Source: JBDTNL01 sp039933785
GTDB lineage: Bacteria > Acidobacteriota > Thermoanaerobaculia > Multivoradales > JAGPDF01
Direction: 5' to 3'
Length of the DNA: 64,000 nt
NCBI GenBank assembly: GCA_039933785.1
Contig: JBDTNL010000004.1
Span: 1-64,000 of the forward strand
Shown here piece by piece: positions 8,457-17,523 of the stretch. Every line of letters begins with the position of its first letter. Within the stretch, counting starts at the first letter, position 1. Below the pieces are notes generated by a model that worked only from the letters and a program-made list of their open reading frames with translations, made no database searches and had not been told where the DNA came from. A program made the translations under genes and the position numbers.

Positions 8457-9608
8457 CTAGTCCTGGTTGGACTCCTCGGACAAGGAGCGCAGCAAGCTCC
8501 GGCCGGCCTCCAGATTGAAACCGCCGGTTCGATAGAGCTCGCCGAAAGCGCCCACGACCCGCGGGCAGTGCTGGGTGCCCTGTCCGCGCTCGAGCTCCCG
8601 GGCCGCCATTTCGGGGGCCATCCCGGCGCGGTACGGCCGGCTGGTGGTCATCGCATCGTAGGTGTCTGCCACCGCAATGATGCGCGCCAGCTCGGGAATC
8701 TGGGCGTCCAGCAACCCATCGGGGTACCCCCGTCCGTCGAGCCGTTCGTGGTGGCTCCGCACACCCGGCAAGACGTCATGGAGCGCCTTGATCGTGGTGA
8801 CGATCTCCGCCCCGTCGACCGTGTGCTGCTTCATCACATCGTATTCGCTCGCATCGAGGGCGGCGGGCTTGTTCAAGATGCGGTCCGGCACTCCGATCTT
8901 GCCCACATCGTGCAGTGTCGCAGAGAGCCTCAGTCGGGCGAGTGCCGCCCGGTCAAGGCCGAGCTGCGAGCCGAGCAACAGCGAATAGCAGACCACGCGA
9001 TGGACGTGGCCGCCGGTGTAGGGATCCCGCTTTTCGATCGCTTCCGCGAGCGCCGTCACGGTCTCGACGAATTGGCGCTTCTGGGCGGCATAGAGCCGGG
9101 CGTTCTCGATCGCGTGCGCGAGGGGGCCGGCAAAGAGCGTCATCCGGCGCTCGTCATCTTCCGAGAAGCCCTCCTTCCCGACCGGATTCAGCAGCTGCAA
9201 CACGCCGACGACGCGACCGTGGGCGACTAGCGGCACGGTGAGAATCGCGCGCGTCCTGAATTCCGGCCCCGGATCGCCGCGCCAGCGCGGATCGGCGGCG
9301 ACGTCGTTCACGCGCTCCGGCGTGCCGCGCTGGGCGACGCTGCCGACGATGCCCTCGCCCAGCGGTACGCGGAGGCCGCGGATGTCGGTCGCCGCGCGGC
9401 CGCGCACGATACGAAAGAACAGATCGCCGCGTTCTTCGTCGAGCTCCCAGATCGATCCGGTCTCGGCGCGGCAGACCTCTTCGGCTTTGCGCAAAGCCAG
9501 CTCGAGCACTCGTTCCAACTCGAGCGTGCTTGCCAGCTCTACGCCTACTTCGAGCAGAGTCTCGTACTCAGCGAGGCGCTTCTCGAGAACGGCGAGGTCT
9601 TGGCTCAT
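8457..9608 (-). CDS. GAF and HD-GYP domain protein (probable c-di-GMP phosphodiesterase)
   Basis: The 383-residue cytoplasmic protein starts with a short coiled coil (to about 30), then a GAF sensor domain (about 30-170), then an HD-GYP phosphodiesterase domain (about 180-365). Catalytic signatures are intact: HDVGKIGVPD for the HD pair and HHERLDGRGYPDGL for the GYP motif, with the downstream VADTYDAMTTSRPYR. HD-GYP enzymes hydrolyse c-di-GMP, in some cases cGAMP. The GAF ligand is unknown. It lies between the envelope protease-barrel gene (23 bp upstream) and the PDE-like MBL gene. Confidence 0.9.
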   Translation of the reverse strand: MSQDLAVLEKRLAEYETLLEVGVELASTLELERVLELALRKAEEVCRAETGSIWELDEERGDLFFRIVRGRAATDIRGLRVPLGEGIVGSVAQRGTPERVNDVAADPRWRGDPGPEFRTRAILTVPLVAHGRVVGVLQLLNPVGKEGFSEDDERRMTLFAGPLAHAIENARLYAAQKRQFVETVTALAEAIEKRDPYTGGHVHRVVCYSLLLGSQLGLDRAALARLRLSATLHDVGKIGVPDRILNKPAALDASEYDVMKQHTVDGAEIVTTIKALHDVLPGVRSHHERLDGRGYPDGLLDAQIPELARIIAVADTYDAMTTSRPYRAGMAPEMAARELERGQGTQHCPRVVGAFGELYRTGGFNLEAGRSLLRSLSEESNQD

Positions 9609-9631
9609 GGGATGAAGGGCATGCCATCACG

Positions 9632-12586
9632 TCAGAATTGCGTTCCGATCCAGAAATCCGTCCGATACCCACCGTGTTGGTTGGTGGTCAGGCCGACCGG
9701 CGAGCGATACTGCTTCGAGAAGTCCCAGTTCAAGTCCAGGCCCAGCAGGTTGATCGTAACGCCCCAGCCATACGCCGCGCGGCCGTCGACGAACAGCTTC
9801 GCCTGGCTGTCGTAGAACTTGAAGTCCACCGGGGAGTAGCTGTAGTAGGCCGCGCCGATGTCGAAGAAAACGCGCCCGCGGATGCCCTGGAAACGGAGGA
9901 ACGGGCCGCCGAGGTAGTCGATCAGCGGGAAGCGATACTCGATATTGGCGAACGCCGCGCGGTCACCCGAGAAGTCGCGAAAATCGTAGCCGCGCAAGGT
10001 ATCGAGACCGCCGAAGTAGAACGGCGTCGGAGCATTGCCGAAGCTGGCGCCGGCGAACAACCGGAGGGCGAGATTCGACCGCCGCGAGATCTGTACATAC
10101 TGACGGCCGTCGAACAGCACGTTCGCGGTAAGCGTGCTCCCGGGACTGATTCCCGGCAGCGCGGTCTTCTTACCGAACGCGGGAGCATAGCTGCCCTCGA
10201 CTCGCCAGCGCCGCCCCTGGATGGCCCCGTAGTTGGCGAAGATCGCCGAATCACCGGTCAACGAAAGGCTGAGCTGCGGGAAGGTGTCCTTGCGCGGCAA
10301 GATGGTCGGAATGGGGTTGCCGTCGATGTCTCTCTCGAAGGATTGAAACTCGATGTCACGATGAATACCCCCGAGCTCTGCCGCGAAACGATGGTAGAGG
10401 TCCAGGGGATAGATCAGTGCTCCCGCCACACCACTCTGCGTGTACGCCGCGCGCCCCCGCCTGATGATTCCCGTCGAGGCATCCTGCGCCAGAAAGAACT
10501 GCCGGTCATCGAAGACTCTCGCCTGCCACTGCAGACGCTTCGACAGGTCGAGGTATTGGAATTCGAAGTTGGAGAAGGTCGCCACCGAGCTGAACAGCGC
10601 CGTTATCCGTCGGTTGCCGAGCTGGTCGCTGAACGAAAGGTACGTATCGGCGTAGAACGTCTGGTCGCTCTGTACTCCCACCTCGGCCCCGGCATCCTCG
10701 AGGAAGAACTTGTACTTCTTCACCTTGTCGTTGTTCGCCGGATCGAGCGTCACCTTGATGTCGGGCTCGAACTTCGCCAATTGCATCGGCGCCGCCGGAC
10801 CCGCAGCGATGGTCGTCGGCACGGCCGTGCCGATCGCATCCATCCCTTCGATCGTGTAGAGGTCGAAGCGCCCCTTCCAGTAGCCTGAGTACACCAAACG
10901 ATCCGAACCGTCGGGCTCGGTCAGCACTGTAGGCATGAAGCAGCCGGTCACCACGTTGGTGTACTGACGAATATCGCCCGAGGCCAGGGTGATGCCGACG
11001 ATGTTCTCGATGCCGCCGCGGTCCTGCGTGTAGTAAATGCGCTTGCCGTCCGGCGAGAACACCGGGTCGCGATCATTGGTCTCGCCGCTGGTCAGCTGGT
11101 AGCGCTTCGACGGATCCGCAAGATCGACGCGGAACAAGTGCGTCCCGCTCTGCACTACCGAGCTGAAGACGATCGACTTGCCGTCCGGAGAATACGTGGG
11201 TCCGCCGTCGTAGATCTCGTCGTTGGTGACGTTCGAGACCTCGCCGGTCGCGAGCTCGACCTCGAAGATGTCGAACTGACCATTGCGGTCGGCGGAAAAC
11301 GCTACCCGAGCGCCGTCCGGGCTCCAGGCGGGAGAGACCTGCTGCTCGACCTCCGGCATCGCGACGATGCGGTCGATACCGCCATGCAGGACGTCGAGCA
11401 GGAGCAGCTCGCGGCCGCGATTCCGCTTGGCAAACACCGCGACGTGGTTGGCGTCGGGCGAAAACGCGAGATCGCGGCCCATCTTGCGTCCGATGGTGAA
11501 CTCCTGCGACACCAGGTACAGGTATTTGTCCGTCGGGCTGCTGGTGAGCGAGCGAATCACCCGGCGCTTGCGGGCGTCGAAAAGCACGACGTCGACGTCG
11601 CCTCGCAGAGTGCTGAATGCCGCCACCAAGTCGCCCGAGGGCGACGCCACGGCCGAGATTTGCACCGCGCGGTTGTCCTCGTCGCCGGCGCGGAATGGCC
11701 GTCCGAAGTCGCCGGGCTCACCGGTGCGGACCAACTCGGGCAGGTATTTCTTGCGCAACCAGCGGCGGAACTCGACGTCGAAATCGTCGGGGTCGATGCG
11801 GAAAGCGCGTTTGATCGCCTTGTCGACCCGTCCGCCGAGGGTGTTGCGATAGTCGTAGACGAATTCGCGGAAGCCTTCCTTACCCCAGCGGTCCTCGATG
11901 AAATCGAACACCGCATGGCCGAAGCGATAGGCCAGGAAGCCGTTGATGTCGACCCGCGTGATCGGCGGAATGGTGTCGTTCACCACCGCGTCACGCAGAT
12001 ACATCTTCTCGCGCGCTTCCTCGTCCCGGCCCATGTAGCTCGCCATTCCCTCGGTGAGCCAAGCCGGCGGCTGGGCGGTCAGCGCCTTGCTCAAGTGGCC
12101 GCCGTACAGGATGTGGAACTGAAAGATGTGGGTGAGCTCATGACCGATCAGTTGCAGAAGCTCCTGATCCGGCAGGTCGACCGGCAGCACCATGCGGTAC
12201 CGCACGGGGCTCGCGAAGGCGCCGATGTTCTCGGGGATGAAGCCGGAAAGGACGTTGTTCTGCTCGAACTCCGAATGGGTCGCGAAGAAAATGAGCGGCG
12301 TCGGCTCCTTGATCTGGAAGTCGAATTCGCGCGACAGGCGGTCGTACTCGCTCTCCGCCAGCGACGCGACCTTCTCCAGCAAAGCCTTCTCTTCGGGATA
12401 GAAATAGATGTCGAAGTGCGGCGAGTGGTACAGGCTCCACTTGAACTCGCGGTACTGGATCTTGTTCTTGCCGAAGTTGCCTTCGATGGCGCCATAGGAC
12501 TGGGCGCGAGCTGCACCGGCGACCACGAGCGACAGGCCCGCGAGGGCCGACGCAAGGATGAATGAACGCGTGGGCTTCAAGGACAC
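9632..12586 (-). CDS. Secreted gluzincin protease / beta-propeller / Omp85-type barrel protein
   Basis: This 984-residue exported protein has three parts. After a signal peptide (about 1-28, ending ARA-QS) comes a peptidase-MA-like domain with HELTH at 149-153 and a third ligand E179 in LTEGMASY. Next is a TolB-type beta-propeller (about 300-620) with repeated SPDG motifs such as AWSPDGARVAF and TYSPDGKSIVF. The C-terminal third resembles an Omp85/surface-antigen barrel, with TLRGYDFRD matching the family's conserved RGF/RGY loop and a terminal Phe. GTG is the start, with AAGGAGG eight bases before it. It probably sits in the outer membrane. Substrate unknown. Confidence 0.8.
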   Translation of the reverse strand: MSLKPTRSFILASALAGLSLVVAGAARAQSYGAIEGNFGKNKIQYREFKWSLYHSPHFDIYFYPEEKALLEKVASLAESEYDRLSREFDFQIKEPTPLIFFATHSEFEQNNVLSGFIPENIGAFASPVRYRMVLPVDLPDQELLQLIGHELTHIFQFHILYGGHLSKALTAQPPAWLTEGMASYMGRDEEAREKMYLRDAVVNDTIPPITRVDINGFLAYRFGHAVFDFIEDRWGKEGFREFVYDYRNTLGGRVDKAIKRAFRIDPDDFDVEFRRWLRKKYLPELVRTGEPGDFGRPFRAGDEDNRAVQISAVASPSGDLVAAFSTLRGDVDVVLFDARKRRVIRSLTSSPTDKYLYLVSQEFTIGRKMGRDLAFSPDANHVAVFAKRNRGRELLLLDVLHGGIDRIVAMPEVEQQVSPAWSPDGARVAFSADRNGQFDIFEVELATGEVSNVTNDEIYDGGPTYSPDGKSIVFSSVVQSGTHLFRVDLADPSKRYQLTSGETNDRDPVFSPDGKRIYYTQDRGGIENIVGITLASGDIRQYTNVVTGCFMPTVLTEPDGSDRLVYSGYWKGRFDLYTIEGMDAIGTAVPTTIAAGPAAPMQLAKFEPDIKVTLDPANNDKVKKYKFFLEDAGAEVGVQSDQTFYADTYLSFSDQLGNRRITALFSSVATFSNFEFQYLDLSKRLQWQARVFDDRQFFLAQDASTGIIRRGRAAYTQSGVAGALIYPLDLYHRFAAELGGIHRDIEFQSFERDIDGNPIPTILPRKDTFPQLSLSLTGDSAIFANYGAIQGRRWRVEGSYAPAFGKKTALPGISPGSTLTANVLFDGRQYVQISRRSNLALRLFAGASFGNAPTPFYFGGLDTLRGYDFRDFSGDRAAFANIEYRFPLIDYLGGPFLRFQGIRGRVFFDIGAAYYSYSPVDFKFYDSQAKLFVDGRAAYGWGVTINLLGLDLNWDFSKQYRSPVGLTTNQHGGYRTDFWIGTQF

Positions 12587-12613
12587 GGGGAACGCCTCCT
12601 TCAGCGGGTCGTT

Positions 12614-13327
12614 CTATTGCGTGAACAGAGTGCGGGCGGCCTCGACCTGACGCTGCGCGAAGATCCCGATGATGCGGTCCTCGAGAGACGAGAGGTTTTC
12701 GAACATGCCCTGCAAAGGGTCGGCGCTCTCGCCTTCGACCTTCTTGAAATCCTTGAAGTTGTCCGAATACAGCTGCTCACCCGTGTGACCGTCGTAAACT
12801 TGCATCACGATGTCGTACTCGAAGCCGGTCTGCTCGACGAGCACCTGGCGGTAGTAAGTCCGGCCGTCGAACGGCGAGACATATTCCTCGGTGCGGTACC
12901 CCGTGCGGTCCTGGACGTCGAAGTCCAGGCTTCCGGCGAGAATCAGATCGGCCTGCGTGCGCTCGCCGAGGACGCGCCAGAAATCGCGATTCTTGCCCAG
13001 CACGTCGAGGTCGAAGTTGGGATAGTCGACCGGTCCGCTGTCGATGACCTTGAGGTCGGACTCGCGCTTCACCAGCTTGTTCAGATAGCGCAGGAATTCC
13101 TTCTGGATGTCGACGCTCTTCATCCGTGCGTCGCGCTCGCCTTCGCGACTGACCACCAGAAAAGGGGCCAGGGTCACCGACTTGCGATTTCGCAGGTCGA
13201 CCCGCGCCTTGACCGGCAGGTTCAGCTTCACCTCGATCGAGGAAACGGCGTTCGTCGCCGGTGCCATCAGGAGGCCACCGAGCAGGAGCACCGTGACGCG
13301 GAAATAGTTGGGTGTCGGAAACCTCAT
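12614..13327 (-). CDS. Exported protein of unknown function (CsgG/LpoB-like layout)
   Basis: I do not recognise a firm family. The 237-residue product has an N-terminal hydrophobic signal (VTVLLLGGLLMAPATNA), with no lipobox cysteine. The body alternates strands and helices (SVTLAPFLVVSREG, FLRYLNKLVKRES, ADLILAGSLDFDVQD, FEYDIVMQVYDGHTG), a layout reminiscent of CsgG/LpoB-type periplasmic proteins, in which a 'decide whether present, then report' ABD-like fold occurs. This is weak inference. It overlaps the TPR gene upstream by 4 nt (ATGA) and precedes the protease-barrel gene by 27 bp, so the three probably act together at the envelope. Confidence 0.6.
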   Translation of the reverse strand: MRFPTPNYFRVTVLLLGGLLMAPATNAVSSIEVKLNLPVKARVDLRNRKSVTLAPFLVVSREGERDARMKSVDIQKEFLRYLNKLVKRESDLKVIDSGPVDYPNFDLDVLGKNRDFWRVLGERTQADLILAGSLDFDVQDRTGYRTEEYVSPFDGRTYYRQVLVEQTGFEYDIVMQVYDGHTGEQLYSDNFKDFKKVEGESADPLQGMFENLSSLEDRIIGIFAQRQVEAARTLFTQ

Positions 13328-13791
13328 AAACCGGCGCCCCCCGGCTTGGGAGTTGGGGCCGCTTCCTTGGGCGTATCCGTGGTCTTCGGCTTGCCCTTGT
13401 AACTCTGGTAGAACTCGGCGAAGCGGCCGTAGTTCCGCTTGACTTCGAGATTGCTCGGGTCCACCTTGAGCGCTCGCTGGTAGGCGACCAGTGCGTCGTC
13501 GAACTTGCCGACCGCTTCGAGAGCCACGGCGACATTACCGATCGCATGGATGTTGTCGGGTTCGAGGAGCTCGGCCTGACGGAAGCGAAACAGAGCCTCA
13601 TTCCAAAGGCCACGCTGCGCCATCTTGGTACCGAAATCGAGTTGGGCTCCCACCGCGCCGCCCCTAGAATCCTTGGCCAGAACCGAGCCGGGAACCAAGA
13701 GCAGGAGGCCGAGAAGCCCGAGCACGCCGACTTTGCCCGAGACCCATCGGATTGCCTTCAGAGTTGCGACATTCGACGCTTGATCTGTCAT
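13324..13791 (-). CDS. TPR-repeat envelope protein
   Basis: The 155-residue protein has an N-terminal membrane/signal segment (GVLGLLGLLLLVPGSVLA) and about two tetratricopeptide repeats: GLWNEALFRFRQAELLEPDN and GKFDDALVAYQRALKVDPSN. The C terminus is rich in Lys and Pro. TPRs bind partner proteins, so it is probably a periplasmic scaffold for the exported proteins encoded just downstream. It starts a long minus-strand run of genes; TACATT at 13811-13816 with a TG one base before it could be an extended -10. Its stop overlaps the next start. Confidence 0.75.
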   Translation of the reverse strand: MTDQASNVATLKAIRWVSGKVGVLGLLGLLLLVPGSVLAKDSRGGAVGAQLDFGTKMAQRGLWNEALFRFRQAELLEPDNIHAIGNVAVALEAVGKFDDALVAYQRALKVDPSNLEVKRNYGRFAEFYQSYKGKPKTTDTPKEAAPTPKPGGAGL

Positions 13792-13933
13792 CGCTCGCGG
13801 GCCTTTTTCAAATGTAGCACACCGTTTCTCGCGGGCCGCATCTTACGCCGAGCGCGCGCGCTCGCCGGCACCGGCTAGGGACGAGTTGCTGGCCAGGCGT
13901 CAGATGGAGCGGAAGTTCTCCGTCTGATTGGAT

Positions 13934-15046
13934 ATGAGTTCCACTCGCGAGATCCTGATCTCCCTGAATTCCGAGGCTCTGCTCCCGCGGGCCTCCATCT
14001 GCCGGCTGGCGCTCGAGGTCGAGCGCTGGGCCGGAGGTTTGCGCGAAGCCCCAGCCAACCATCTGGCGGTAGAACTTGGCCTCCCCGCGGCGCACATCCA
14101 ACGAGCGCTCGGCTGCTTACCGCGCGCGAAGTCCAGGGCCGCGGAGCTCGAAGCCGAGGCCCGCGTGCTCGGCGCCGAGATCGTAACTGCCTTCGACCCG
14201 GAGTACCCGCGGGCGCTCACCGATCTACCGTTGCCACCCCCCGTCCTCCACGTGCGAGGCAAGATGCCGATCCTTCCAGGCATCGCGATCGTCGGCTCGC
14301 GCCGGGTCGACGCGTATGGCGCCGAGGCCTCCTCCTTCTTCGCACGCGACCTGGCGGACCGCGGACTGACTATCGTCTCGGGGTTCGCCGTCGGGGCGGA
14401 TGCCGCCGCACATCGTGGCGCGCTTGCGGCCGGCGGACCGACCGTCGCGGTTCTCGGCTGCGGACTCGAGATCGACTATCCCGCCGGGCACCGCACTCTG
14501 GGCAACGAGATTGCCGCCTGCGGCGCTGTGATCAGCGAGTTCCCTTGTTCGATGCGGCCTCAGTCTTGGCACTTTCCGGTGCGCAATCGCATCATCGCGG
14601 CGCTCGCCTACGGCACACTCGTGGTGCAGGCCACCCCGCGGTCCGGGTCGTTGGTGAGCGCCCGCCTGGCCATGGAGCTCGGGCGAGATGTCTACGCGTT
14701 GCCCGGGCGCATCTTCGACGAGCGTTCGATTGGGCCGAACGGACTCATTCGTGACGGGGCTCTCCTGGTGCAGCACCCGCAGGACATCGTCGAGAGCCTG
14801 CCGATCGCGGTCCAGGAGACCCTCCAGCCGGCGGCCTCCTCCACGCCGGGAGCCACGCATGGGCTCCCCGGGGGGATCCCGGGACTGCTGCTGGGCTTTC
14901 TCGTTCCCGGCCAGCCGGTGGGCGCCGAAGAGCTCGCACAACGGAGCCAACAGGCAGTCGAGCGGGTTCAAGGCGCCCTGGTCGAGCTCGAACTTGGCGG
15001 CTGGATCCGGCGGTTTCCGGGCGGAGCGTATGGCCGCCGAGCCTAG
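13934..15046 (+). CDS. dprA: DNA-processing protein DprA
   Basis: DprA binds single-stranded DNA taken up in transformation and loads RecA. The 370-residue protein has an N-terminal helical region, the Rossmann-like DprA core with GIAIVGSRRVDAYGAEASSFFA, GFAVGADAAAH and AVLGCGLEIDYPAGH, and a C-terminal winged-helix-like segment (about 300-370). ATG at 13934 is used; a TTG two codons upstream is possible. It heads the plus-strand dprA-topA-trmFO-xerC-hslVU block. Its wide phylogenetic distribution means natural competence cannot be concluded from this gene alone. Confidence 0.95.
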   Translation: MSSTREILISLNSEALLPRASICRLALEVERWAGGLREAPANHLAVELGLPAAHIQRALGCLPRAKSRAAELEAEARVLGAEIVTAFDPEYPRALTDLPLPPPVLHVRGKMPILPGIAIVGSRRVDAYGAEASSFFARDLADRGLTIVSGFAVGADAAAHRGALAAGGPTVAVLGCGLEIDYPAGHRTLGNEIAACGAVISEFPCSMRPQSWHFPVRNRIIAALAYGTLVVQATPRSGSLVSARLAMELGRDVYALPGRIFDERSIGPNGLIRDGALLVQHPQDIVESLPIAVQETLQPAASSTPGATHGLPGGIPGLLLGFLVPGQPVGAEELAQRSQQAVERVQGALVELELGGWIRRFPGGAYGRRA

Positions 15047-15157
15047 CCCGCCCGCCGGAGGGATCCGGGGGATTGTGGTACCCTCCACCGCTTGTCGAGT
15101 GCCGGGCTCAATGGGTGTCCGGAATAGAACCCCCTCCCAGAGCGTTCTCCAACCGCC

Positions 15158-17437
15158 GTGACCAAGCACCTCATCATCGTCGAGAGCCCCGCGAAGACCA
15201 AGACCCTGAAGAAGTTTCTGGGTCGAAACTACGCCGTCGAAGCCTCGGTCGGCCACATCCGGGACCTGGCCAAAAAGGATCTCGGGATCGGCCCCGACTA
15301 CGAGCCGAACTATGTGACCCTGCCGGCCAAAAAGGACGTCGTCAAGAAGCTTCGGGACGCCGCCGCCAAGGCCGACATCGTCTATCTCGCCCCCGACCCG
15401 GACCGTGAAGGCGAGGCCATCGCCTGGCACATTTCCGAAATCTTGAAGAAGCCGCCCGAGGCGATTCGGCGGGTGACGTTCAACGAGATCACCAAGCAGG
15501 CGGTATTGAAGGCACTCGAGAACCCCGGCCAGATCGACTTGCGCAAGGTTGACGCCCAGCAGACGCGCCGGATCCTCGACCGGCTCATGGGTTTCCGCCT
15601 GTCGCCGCTGCTCTGGGACAAGGTGAAGCAGGGCCTTTCCGCGGGACGCGTGCAGTCCGTCGCGCTCAAGATGGTTTGCGAGCGTCAAGACGAGATCGAG
15701 GCGTTCAACCCCGAGGAGTACTGGGTTTTCGGTGCTCGCCTGCTGGGCAAGCAGCCGCCGCCGTTCCTGGCGCGTCTGCACCAGATTTCGGGCAAGAAGG
15801 CCCGGGTCGAGAACGGCGCTCAGGCGGCCGAGATCGAGACCGCGCTCAAGGCCGGTAAATTCTCGGTCTCGACCATCGAGCGCAAGGAATCGAAGCAGAA
15901 GCCCGCCGCGCCCTTCATTACGAGCCGCCTGCAGCAGGAGGCGGCGCGCCGCTTCGGCTTCTCGGTCAAGCGCACCATGGGCATCGCGCAGGGCCTGTAC
16001 GAGGGCAAGGACATCGGGGACCGCGGCCCGACCGGGTTGATCACCTACATGCGTACGGACTCGACGCGCGTCGCCCAGGAGGCGATCGACGGCGGCCGCG
16101 AGTACATCGCGGCGACGTACGGCAAGGAGTCGTTGCCGGAGACACCGAACGTCTACAAGTCGAAGAAGGGTGCGCAGGACGCCCACGAGGCCATCCGACC
16201 CACGTACTTCGATCTGCCGCCGGACGCCGTGGCGCAGTATCTGGAGCCCGAGGACCTCAAGCTCTACCGACTGATCTGGGAGCGCTTTATCGCCTCCCAG
16301 ATGCTACCCGCCGTGTTCGACGTCACCCAAGTCGACGTCGAGAACGGCATCTACACGCTCCGCGCAACCGGTCGCGTGCTGAAGAGCGCTGGCTTCCTCG
16401 CGATCTATCAGGAGACCGCCGAGGAAACGGTGGCCTCCGCCGACGACGAGTCGCCGGCCACCGACCTCTTGCCTGCGCTCACCGAGGGTGAGCCGCTCGA
16501 GCTCATCGACCTCGCCAAGGAGCAGAAGTTCACACAACCGCCGGCCCAGTTCAGCGAAGCAACGCTGGTGAAGGCGCTGGAAGAAAACGGCATCGGCCGG
16601 CCTTCGACCTACGCGACCATCCTTTCGACGCTGTCGGAACGCGAGTACGCCGAGAGAGTCCAAGGCCGCTTCAATCCCTCGGCCCTCGGTCGTCTGGTCA
16701 ACAAGCTGCTGCAGCAGGGCTTCAGCGACATCATCAACGAGAGCTATACCGCCGGGCTGGAAGGCAAGCTCGACGAGATCGAGGACGGCCAGGTGGCCTG
16801 GAAGGTCGCGATCGCCGAATTCGACGTCAAGTTCAGCCAGGATCTCGCCGCCGCCGCCGAGTCGCTGCCCAACGTCAAGCGCGAGGGCATCGCGACCGAC
16901 GAAGTCTGCCCCAAGTGTGCCAAGCCGCTCCGCCTGCGCTTCGGCCGCTACGGCAGCTTCCTCGGATGCAGCGACTATCCGGAGTGCTCGTACACGCGAA
17001 ATCCGGAGGAGACCGCTGAGCAGGCCGCGGCGGCGAGCGAGGCCGAGGCTTTGATTCCGCCTTGTGAGAAGTGCGGCAAGCCCATGGCACTCAAGCGCAG
17101 CCGCTTCGGCACCTTCTTCGGCTGCACGGGGTACCCCGACTGCAAGAACATCCGCAAGATCGGCAAGCCGGCCGAGGCCAAGTCGACCGGCGTCCCCTGC
17201 CCTGAGTGCGGCCAGGGCGTGATCGAGGAAAAGCAGTCGCGCCGCGGCAAGATCTTCTTCTCCTGCAATCGCTACCCGGACTGCAAGTTCGCCCTGTGGG
17301 ATCGTCCGATCGCGAAACCGTGCCCCAATTGCAACGCTCCCTTCCTGGTCGAGAAAACAACCAAGAAGCTCGGCACACGCCGGCTCTGTCAGAAGGAAGG
17401 GTGCGGGTACGTCGAGCAGGTGGAAGAGGCGAGCTGA
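15158..17437 (+). CDS. topA: DNA topoisomerase I
   Basis: TopA relaxes negative supercoils. The 759-residue protein starts at GTG with the Toprim domain (LIIVESPAKTKTL, then DPDREGEAIAWH), followed by the type IA core with catalytic Y297 in LITYMRTDSTR. The C terminus holds four zinc-ribbon motifs of CxxC...C type (first at about residue 585, CPKCAKPLRLRFGRYGSFLG), the last being a variant (CPNC...CQKEGC). Length is within the normal range. It lies 111 bp after dprA and upstream of an O-antigen ligase-like gene, as part of a Bacillus-like gene order. Confidence 0.97.
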   Translation: MTKHLIIVESPAKTKTLKKFLGRNYAVEASVGHIRDLAKKDLGIGPDYEPNYVTLPAKKDVVKKLRDAAAKADIVYLAPDPDREGEAIAWHISEILKKPPEAIRRVTFNEITKQAVLKALENPGQIDLRKVDAQQTRRILDRLMGFRLSPLLWDKVKQGLSAGRVQSVALKMVCERQDEIEAFNPEEYWVFGARLLGKQPPPFLARLHQISGKKARVENGAQAAEIETALKAGKFSVSTIERKESKQKPAAPFITSRLQQEAARRFGFSVKRTMGIAQGLYEGKDIGDRGPTGLITYMRTDSTRVAQEAIDGGREYIAATYGKESLPETPNVYKSKKGAQDAHEAIRPTYFDLPPDAVAQYLEPEDLKLYRLIWERFIASQMLPAVFDVTQVDVENGIYTLRATGRVLKSAGFLAIYQETAEETVASADDESPATDLLPALTEGEPLELIDLAKEQKFTQPPAQFSEATLVKALEENGIGRPSTYATILSTLSEREYAERVQGRFNPSALGRLVNKLLQQGFSDIINESYTAGLEGKLDEIEDGQVAWKVAIAEFDVKFSQDLAAAAESLPNVKREGIATDEVCPKCAKPLRLRFGRYGSFLGCSDYPECSYTRNPEETAEQAAAASEAEALIPPCEKCGKPMALKRSRFGTFFGCTGYPDCKNIRKIGKPAEAKSTGVPCPECGQGVIEEKQSRRGKIFFSCNRYPDCKFALWDRPIAKPCPNCNAPFLVEKTTKKLGTRRLCQKEGCGYVEQVEEAS

Positions 17438-17471
17438 CACCGCGCACCGCCGCCCTTTGCGACGTGGCGGG

Positions 17472-17477
17472 TACAAT
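17472..17477 (+). promoter_or_regulatory. -10-like TACAAT before a 12-codon frame
   Basis: TACAAT stands seven bases before GTG 17485 and 42 bases before the ATG of the O-antigen ligase-like gene. No clear -35 is visible. It resembles the start-proximal TANNAT hexamers found before several other genes in the window. Confidence 0.4.
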
Positions 17478-17484
17478 CCTGCCC

Positions 17485-17523
17485 GTGTTCGTGGTTTTCC
17501 TCGTCAACAGAGTCGCGGCATGA
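17485..17523 (+). CDS. Possible 12-residue leader peptide
   Basis: GTG at 17485 opens a 12-codon frame (VFVVFLVNRVAA, first residue Met if used) that ends in TGA at 17521-17523, overlapping the ATG of the ligase-like gene as ATGA. With TACAAT seven bases upstream it could be a leaderless small frame that couples translation into the next gene. The topA reading frame ends before it. The evidence is positional only, and it may not be translated. Confidence 0.25.
   Translation: MFVVFLVNRVAA

Noticed and set aside
14225..16186. Long minus-strand open frame (653 codons) opposite dprA and topA
   Set aside because: It mirrors the codon pattern of the two real genes and has no recognisable motif; long antisense frames are expected in GC-rich DNA.
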